A DNA stretch of 64,000 bases from Roseateles_E sp005503085 (GTDB lineage: Bacteria > Pseudomonadota > Gammaproteobacteria > Burkholderiales > Burkholderiaceae_C). The notes below the pieces were generated by a model. It was given only the letters and a program-made list of their open reading frames with translations, had not been told where the DNA came from and did no database searches. Positions 58,748 through 64,000 of the stretch are shown here, piece after piece. Each line of letters opens with the position of its first letter. The stretch's first letter is position 1. A program made the position numbers and the translations under genes. The stretch lies in NCBI RefSeq assembly GCF_028462495.1, contig NZ_JAQOWX010000011.1:13951-77950 (forward strand), written 5' to 3'.

Positions 58748-61330
58748 TCAGGCCCGCGTCATCGTCGCGCGCAGTGCCTGCGTCAGCAGGCTCAGACTCT
58801 CGGCCAGATGGGCCCGGCTCTCGACCGACAGGCCGCCGCGGCCCGCGGCCTGGCGCAGCTGGGCCTGCAGCCGGGTGGCGTGATGGCGCAGCAGGCTCAG
58901 CGCGTCGGGCGGCAGGCTGGCCGAGCCGCGCGTCAGCAGGGTCTGAACCCGCTTCAGATGCTCGCGCTGCAGATTGCGGCGCAGCCGGTCGATCTCGGCG
59001 CCGCTTTTCAGCTCGCTCCAGATCGAGCCCTGCAAGCTCGCATAGACCTCGCTGAGCGAGATCAGGCCGCGGCGCTGCTCGACGGCCACATAGGCCGGCA
59101 GATCGAGCAGGCGCTGCGCTGTCGGTGCGCCCAGCAGGCGGTCCAACGCCCCCAGCTGCACCCGCGCGACCGAGGCCGGGATGCTCAGCGGCAGGCCACG
59201 CAGATCGCGTTCGTTGTAGTCCAGGCCCAGGCTGGACAGGAACTCGGGCCGGAAGCGGAAGCTGTCGGCGCTGAAGATGCCGCTGGCCAGAAACTGCAAG
59301 GCCTCGCGCTGCTTGGCCGGATCGACCGGCGCGAAGCTGGGCCGACCGGTGCTGCCGGGCAGGTCGCGCAGCGCCGTCATGCCGCCAACGTATTTGGCGC
59401 TGAGCTCGGCCACAGTGGCCAGCTGGGTCAGGCCGGCCAGCACCGAGCGGCGCGCGCGCAGCGGATCGTCGCCGGGCTGGGGCTGGCGGTCCTGCACGCG
59501 GGCCCAGAGTTCCTGCGAGAGCTTCAGGCGCTTCTTGTAGTAGGCCAGTGGGTCGTTGCTGAGGTCGAAGCGATTGGCGCTGGGGTCCATGCCGTCGTAG
59601 AGACCGCTGGTGCCGGCATCGACATCGTCGCCGTAGGCCAGCGCCGGCTCGGTACTGCGCGCGGCTATACGCGCCAGCTCGGCCGCCTCGCTGTCCTTGG
59701 GCAGCGGCTTGTAGGCGTATTCGATAGCCCAGTAATCGTAAGGCCCCAGGGTCGAGCGGTGGAAGCCGGCCTGGGGTTCGCCCTTCAGCGCGATATTGAC
59801 CGCCACATACTCCATCACTGAGTTGGAGATGCTGTGGGCCTCGGTGAAGGCCTTGTCCTGCAGCTGCGCGGCATTGATGCCGGTGGAGGCCTTGAAGTTG
59901 TGCTTGAGCCCGAGGGTGTGGCCGACCTCGTGCATCATCGTGCCCTTGATGGTGCTGCGCACAAAGGCCTCGACCTCGGGGCTGTCGGGCGCGAACTCCT
60001 CGCGCGCTTCCAGCAGATCCAGCGCGAACTCGGCCTCGGCGGCGCTGAACTCGGCGTCCATGCAGACCGAGCCGTCGGATTGCTGGTGGCTGTGGCGACC
60101 GATGTCGTCGACGATCTGGCGCCGCGCGCCGCGACCGAAGGCATCGCTGAGGCCGATATCGGCGTCGAGACTCTCGCCGCTGCGCGGGTCACTGCGGCTG
60201 GGGCCGATATTGAAACCGATGTCGGCGCCGACAAACCAGCGCACCGAGGCATGGCCGGCGTCCATATTGTCCCAGTCGGCATCGTCGGGCTGCTGCTTGA
60301 CCACCAGCGCGTTCTTGAAGCCGATCTTCTCGAAGGCCTTGTTCCACTCCAGGATGGCCTCGGCCACCACCGGGCGGTATTTGAGCGGGATGTTCTTGTC
60401 CAGCCAGAAGGTGATGGGCTTGACCGGCTCGGACAGCGCGGCCGCCTCGTCCTGCTTCTCCAGCCGCCAGCGCTTGATGTAGTGGACCCGAGGGTTGGCT
60501 TTCAGATCGCCGCCCAGATCGCTGAAGGCGTCGCTGAAATGGCCCAGGCGCGGATCGGCCAGGCGCGGCGCCATCGGCTGCTCGGGCAGGGCCGCAAAGC
60601 TGTAGACATAGCTGACGAAGAAGCTGCGCGGATCGGACGTGGCCTGCGGCGGCGTCGGGGCTGGGCCGGGCAGCAGCGGCGGCGCCGGGATGCGCGGCGT
60701 CGCGAAGTGGATGCGGGCGCTCAGCGTGGACAGCGCGGCCTCGGCGCGGGCGGTCTCGATGAAGGAGTTGGCGCGGTCCAGGCTGAACGGCAGGCGGTAG
60801 GCCGCCTCCAGCTTGGTCGAGTAGCCGGGGATGTCGGACAGCAGGAAGGCCGCGTCGACCAGCAGGGACTTGCGCTCGGGGTGTTCGGCGCTGGCCAGTG
60901 CGCCGGCGCCTAGCAGGCTGGGCGAGAAGGCCTGCTCGATGGCGCGCCGGGAGCCCTGATCGGCCACCGCGCGGAACTGGGTGTTCAGCGCGATCAGCTG
61001 CAGCTGCTTGCCGACCAGGCGAAATTCGGCCAGCCAGGCTGGGCCCATCTGGCTGGCGTAGAGACCACGCTCGCCGACCGAGTTGGAGAAATTGACGCTG
61101 AACAGAAAAGGCTTGTTCAGCGCCGCCTTCGGCACCTCGATCCAGACCTTGTCGTCCTTGCGCCAGCGCGGGAACAGGCCCTCATCCGGACTGGCGCCTT
61201 TGATGACCTCGGCGAAGGGCTTGGGGGCCGCCGCGCTTGCGGGGGATGGCGGCGTCTGGGCCAGACTGACGCCGCTGCTCAGCAACAGGGCCAACAGCAG
61301 CGCCGACAGTGGATGGGGGCAAAGTGTCAT
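58748..61330 (-). CDS. Secreted zinc metalloprotease with DUF5117/DUF5118-type architecture (copy 1)
   Basis: An 860-residue exported protease. ATG 61330 opens a signal peptide (MTLCPHPLSALLLALLLSSG, cleavage near SLAQ); the further-open frame upstream runs into the neighbouring gene out of frame and is rejected. An N-terminal beta-rich region contains WRKDDKVWIEVPKAALNKPF and SVGERGLYASQMG, and a middle region has WRLEKQDEAAALSEPVKPIT. The metzincin-type site HEVGHTLGLKH has zinc ligands His467, His471, His477 and catalytic Glu468. A helical C-terminal part follows (LSQELWARVQDRQ). It is the tandem paralogue of the gene at 61411 and 55 bp upstream of the two-component system. The substrate is unknown. 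Confidence 0.88.
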   Translation of the reverse strand: MTLCPHPLSALLLALLLSSGVSLAQTPPSPASAAAPKPFAEVIKGASPDEGLFPRWRKDDKVWIEVPKAALNKPFLFSVNFSNSVGERGLYASQMGPAWLAEFRLVGKQLQLIALNTQFRAVADQGSRRAIEQAFSPSLLGAGALASAEHPERKSLLVDAAFLLSDIPGYSTKLEAAYRLPFSLDRANSFIETARAEAALSTLSARIHFATPRIPAPPLLPGPAPTPPQATSDPRSFFVSYVYSFAALPEQPMAPRLADPRLGHFSDAFSDLGGDLKANPRVHYIKRWRLEKQDEAAALSEPVKPITFWLDKNIPLKYRPVVAEAILEWNKAFEKIGFKNALVVKQQPDDADWDNMDAGHASVRWFVGADIGFNIGPSRSDPRSGESLDADIGLSDAFGRGARRQIVDDIGRHSHQQSDGSVCMDAEFSAAEAEFALDLLEAREEFAPDSPEVEAFVRSTIKGTMMHEVGHTLGLKHNFKASTGINAAQLQDKAFTEAHSISNSVMEYVAVNIALKGEPQAGFHRSTLGPYDYWAIEYAYKPLPKDSEAAELARIAARSTEPALAYGDDVDAGTSGLYDGMDPSANRFDLSNDPLAYYKKRLKLSQELWARVQDRQPQPGDDPLRARRSVLAGLTQLATVAELSAKYVGGMTALRDLPGSTGRPSFAPVDPAKQREALQFLASGIFSADSFRFRPEFLSSLGLDYNERDLRGLPLSIPASVARVQLGALDRLLGAPTAQRLLDLPAYVAVEQRRGLISLSEVYASLQGSIWSELKSGAEIDRLRRNLQREHLKRVQTLLTRGSASLPPDALSLLRHHATRLQAQLRQAAGRGGLSVESRAHLAESLSLLTQALRATMTRA

Positions 61331-61360
61331 CTGGAGCAATATGGTTTGTGAATCCTGGGA

Positions 61361-61388
61361 AACAAAAGCCGGCACGCGGCCGGCTTTT
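61361..61388 (-). terminator. Intrinsic terminator between the tandem metalloproteases
   Basis: AAAAGCCGGC (61364-61373) and GCCGGCTTTT (61379-61388) form a 10-bp stem with a 5-base loop. On the minus strand it ends TTTTGTTT (61367-61360), a proper T-tract. It follows the upstream metalloprotease gene (stop at 61411), so the two copies are probably separate transcription units. Confidence 0.8.
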
Positions 61389-61410
61389 GCGAGGGGCGGG
61401 CCGCGGCGGC

Positions 61411-64000
61411 TCAGCTGCGTGTCATCGTCGCACGCAAGGCCTCGGTCAGGCTGCCCAGGCTTTCGGCCAGATGCGCACGGCTCTCGACCGACAGCGCGCC
61501 ATTGCCCGAGGCCTGGCGCAGCTCGGCCTGCAGCCGGGTCGCGTTGTAGCGCAGCAGACTCAGCGCATCGGGCGGCAGACTGGCCGAGCCCCGGGTCAGC
61601 AGGGTCTGCAGGCGCTTCAGATGCTCGCGCTGCAGATTGCGGCGCAGCCGGTCGATCTCGGCCCCGCTCTTGAGCTCGCTCCAGACCGAGCTCTGCACCG
61701 TGGCATAGACCTCGTTGAGCGAGATCATGTTCTTGCGCTGGGCCGGCGCCAGATAGGCCGGGGTGTCGAGCAGGCGGGTCGCGGTGTTGGCGCTGAGCAG
61801 GCGGTCCAGCGCCACCAGCTGCACGCGGGCGACTGCGGCCGGCAGGTTGACCGGCACGCCCCGCTCCCACTCGTTGTAGTCCAGGGTCAGACTGGCCAGC
61901 AGCTCGGGGCGGAAGCGGAAGCTGCTTTCGCTGAACAGGCCGGTGGACAGGAACTGCAGGGCCTCGCGCTGCTTGGCCGGCTCGACCGGCCGGAAAGCCG
62001 GGCGGCCGGTGCTGCCCGGCAGATCGCGCAGCGCATGCATGCCGCCGACATACTTGCCCACCAGCTCGGCCGCACGGTAGAGCTGGTTGAAGCCGGCCAG
62101 CAAGGCGCGGCGCTGGCGCAGCGGATCATCACCGGCCTCGGGCTTGCGGTCCTGCACGCGGGTCCACAGCTCCTGCGAGAGCTGCAGGCGCTTCTTGTAA
62201 TAGGCCAGCGGGTCGTCGCCGAGGTCGAAGCGGTTGGCCAGCGGATCCAGGCCGTCATAGAGGCCGAAGCCGCCGGCATCGGCATCGTCGGCATAGGCGA
62301 GAGCCGGCTCGGTGCTGCGCGCAGCGATGCGTGCCAGCTCGGCCTTCTCCTGCTCCGGCGCGATCGGCTTGTAGGCGTACTCGATGGCCCAGTAGTCGTA
62401 AGCACCCAGCGTGCTGTTGTTGAACGCGGCCTGGGTCTCGCCCTTGAGCGCCAGGTTGTAGGCGTTGTAGTCCATCACCGAGCCGGAGATGCCCTTGGCC
62501 TCGGTCAGGGCCTTGTCCTTGAGCTGCTCGCGAGTGATGGTCGTCGAGGCCTTGAAGTTGTGCTTCAGGCCCAGCGTGTGACCCACCTCATGCATGATGG
62601 TGTCCTTGATCACCGCCTGCACAAAGGCCTCGGCCTCGGGGCTGTCGGGCGCGATATCGCCGCGCGCTTCGAGCAGGTCCAGCGCGAAGTTCATCTCGGC
62701 CGCAGCCTCCTGCGCATAGTGGCACTGGGCCGGCGCCTCGCCCGCCGGCAAGCCCTGCAAGCCCTGCCAGCCCTGGCTCAGCTGGGCCAGGCGCTGCTCG
62801 CTGCTCAGGCCCACGTCTTCGACAATCATGCGGCGCGAGCCGCGCGCGAACACATCGCTCATGCCGATGTCGGCGTCCAGGATCTCGCCGCTGCGCGGGT
62901 CGGTGTGGCTGGGGCCGATCGCAAAGCCGACATCGGCGCCGACGAACCAGCGGATCGACGCATGGCCGGCGTCCATATTGTCCCAGTTGGCATCGTCGGG
63001 CTGCTGCTTGGCGACCACAGCGTTCTTGAAGCCGATCTTCTCGAAGGCCTTGTTCCATTCAACAATGCCGGCCTCGACCGCCGGCCGGTATCGGGCCGGG
63101 ATGTTCTTGTCCATCCAGAAGGTGATGGGCTTGACCGGCTCGGACAGCTCGGCGGCCGGGTCCTGCTTTTCCAGGCGCCAGCGCTGCACATAGTGCAGGC
63201 GCGGGTTGGCCTTCAGATCACCGCCCAGGTCGGTGAAGGATTCCATGAAGTGACCCAGGCGCGGGTCGGCATGGCGCACCGCCATCGGCGTCTCGGGCAG
63301 GGCCGCGAAGCTGTAGACATAGTCGACGAAGAAGCTGCGCGGGTCCGGTGTGGACTGCGGCGGCGTCGGCGGCGGCACCGGGCTGGGCGTGGGCACCAGC
63401 GGCGGCGCGGGGATGCGCGGCGTCGCGAAATGGATGCGGGCGGTCAGGGTCGACAGCGCGGCCTCGGCGCGGCTGCTCGCGATCGAGGAGTTCGCGCGGT
63501 CGATCGCATAGGGCAGGCGGTAGGCCATCTCCAGCCGGGTCGAATAGCCGGGAATGTCGCTGAGCAGGAAGCCGGCATCGACCAGCACCGACTTGCGCTC
63601 CGGATGCTCGGCGCTGGCCACCGTGCCCGAGCCCAAGAGGCTGGGCGAGAAGGCCTGCTCGATGGCCCGCTTGGAGCCCTGGTCGGCCACCGCGCGGAAC
63701 TTGGTGTTCAGCGCGATCAGCTGCACCTGCTTGCCAACCAGGCGGAACTCGGCCATCCAGTCCGAGCCCATCTGGCTGGCATAGAGGCCGCGCTCACCGA
63801 CCGAGTTGGCGATATTGACGGTGAACAGCACCGGCTTGTTCAGCATCGCCTTCGGGATCTCGATCCAGACCTTGTCATCCTTGCGCCAGATCGGGAACAG
63901 GCCGTCCTGCTGGGTCGCGCCCTTGCTGACCTCGGCGAAGGGCTTGGGCGCGGTCGGGTCGACCGGCGGCTTGGCGGCGGCACCGGCCGGCGCGCTGGCG
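61411..64000 (-). CDS. Secreted zinc metalloprotease, paralogue (copy 2, 5' truncated by window edge)
   Basis: At least 863 codons; the frame is open to the right edge, so the signal peptide lies outside. It reads the same way as copy 1: FPIWRKDDKVWIEIPKAML near the edge, VGERGLYASQMGSDWMAEFR, PVKPITFWMDKNIPARYRP, and the metal site HEVGHTLGLKHNF. The helical C-terminus DRLLSANTATRLLDTPAYLA ends in a tail nearly identical to copy 1 (SVESRAHLAES, TEALRATMTRS). Copy 2 has an extra segment before the metal site (LAQLSQGWQGLQGLPAGEAP) that replaces a shorter divergent stretch in copy 1. An internal ATG at 63846 is not the start. Confidence 0.87.
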   Translation of the reverse strand, partial: ASAPAGAAAKPPVDPTAPKPFAEVSKGATQQDGLFPIWRKDDKVWIEIPKAMLNKPVLFTVNIANSVGERGLYASQMGSDWMAEFRLVGKQVQLIALNTKFRAVADQGSKRAIEQAFSPSLLGSGTVASAEHPERKSVLVDAGFLLSDIPGYSTRLEMAYRLPYAIDRANSSIASSRAEAALSTLTARIHFATPRIPAPPLVPTPSPVPPPTPPQSTPDPRSFFVDYVYSFAALPETPMAVRHADPRLGHFMESFTDLGGDLKANPRLHYVQRWRLEKQDPAAELSEPVKPITFWMDKNIPARYRPAVEAGIVEWNKAFEKIGFKNAVVAKQQPDDANWDNMDAGHASIRWFVGADVGFAIGPSHTDPRSGEILDADIGMSDVFARGSRRMIVEDVGLSSEQRLAQLSQGWQGLQGLPAGEAPAQCHYAQEAAAEMNFALDLLEARGDIAPDSPEAEAFVQAVIKDTIMHEVGHTLGLKHNFKASTTITREQLKDKALTEAKGISGSVMDYNAYNLALKGETQAAFNNSTLGAYDYWAIEYAYKPIAPEQEKAELARIAARSTEPALAYADDADAGGFGLYDGLDPLANRFDLGDDPLAYYKKRLQLSQELWTRVQDRKPEAGDDPLRQRRALLAGFNQLYRAAELVGKYVGGMHALRDLPGSTGRPAFRPVEPAKQREALQFLSTGLFSESSFRFRPELLASLTLDYNEWERGVPVNLPAAVARVQLVALDRLLSANTATRLLDTPAYLAPAQRKNMISLNEVYATVQSSVWSELKSGAEIDRLRRNLQREHLKRLQTLLTRGSASLPPDALSLLRYNATRLQAELRQASGNGALSVESRAHLAESLGSLTEALRATMTRS

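Noticed and set aside
58748..61870. A 1040-residue version of metalloprotease copy 1
   Set aside because: The extension lies inside copy 2 out of frame; a signal peptide begins at 61330.
1..64000. tRNA, rRNA, CRISPR arrays, insertion sequences or prophage genes
   Set aside because: I looked for repeats at regular spacing, transposase or integrase motifs and tRNA-like cloverleafs and saw none; short tRNAs could be missed by eye.

Overview
The window is high-GC DNA (roughly two thirds G+C by eye) with tightly packed genes. Gene content and order point to a betaproteobacterium of the Burkholderiales, most likely the Roseateles/Pelomonas/Rubrivivax group. Three things support this: a Pil-Chp cluster followed by rubredoxin-thiD-hemL, a complete dcw cell-wall/division cluster running into lpxC, and a PEP-CTERM protein. 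The genus is inference from family knowledge; no rRNA, tRNA or CRISPR locus was found.

Layout. 1-6094 (minus strand) encodes type IV pilus chemosensory signalling in the order pilG, pilH, pilI, pilJ and a CheA-like PilL/ChpA cut by the left edge. 6132-10789 holds rubredoxin (minus), then thiD, hemL, a HAD phosphatase and mpl (plus). 10859-12781 is a small islet, AT-richer than its surroundings, with two unrecognised envelope/secreted proteins. 12998-20881 (plus) carries an AI-2E-family permease, an aldehyde dehydrogenase/GMC oxidoreductase pair, a PlsC-CdsA-RuvC run, a short CDF metal transporter behind a MerR-type promoter, and a LysE exporter. 20941-24251 (minus) is an ExeM/NucH-like secreted nuclease followed by a PEP-CTERM protein. 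24759-35288 (plus, except one LysR gene) contains a sodium:solute symporter, a heterodimeric MdlAB-like ABC exporter, a lone HTH protein, an old-yellow-enzyme reductase and aldo/keto reductase divergent from the LysR gene, a periplasmic binding protein and an unknown anchored protein.

35289-56221 (minus) is the dcw cluster read right to left: mraZ, rsmH, ftsL, ftsI, murE, murF, mraY, murD, ftsW, murG, murC, ddlB, ftsQ, ftsA, ftsZ. It is followed by an orphan membrane histidine kinase, lpxC and a small membrane protein. Nearly every junction from mraZ to ddlB overlaps or abuts, so translational coupling is likely. A sigma70-like promoter overlapped by three 10-bp repeats of the MraZ-box type precedes mraZ. 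56627-58692 encodes an OmpR/QseBC-type two-component system, and 58748-64000 two tandem paralogous zinc metalloproteases, the second cut by the right edge.

The sequence is a draft assembly: an N at 56607 separates two identical 123-bp copies, the signature of an unmerged contig overlap. I found no clear undescribed multi-gene system. The most unusual elements are the AT-richer islet, the MurD insertion, the kinase between ftsZ and lpxC, the MerR-type promoter without a linked regulator, and the tandem metalloproteases.
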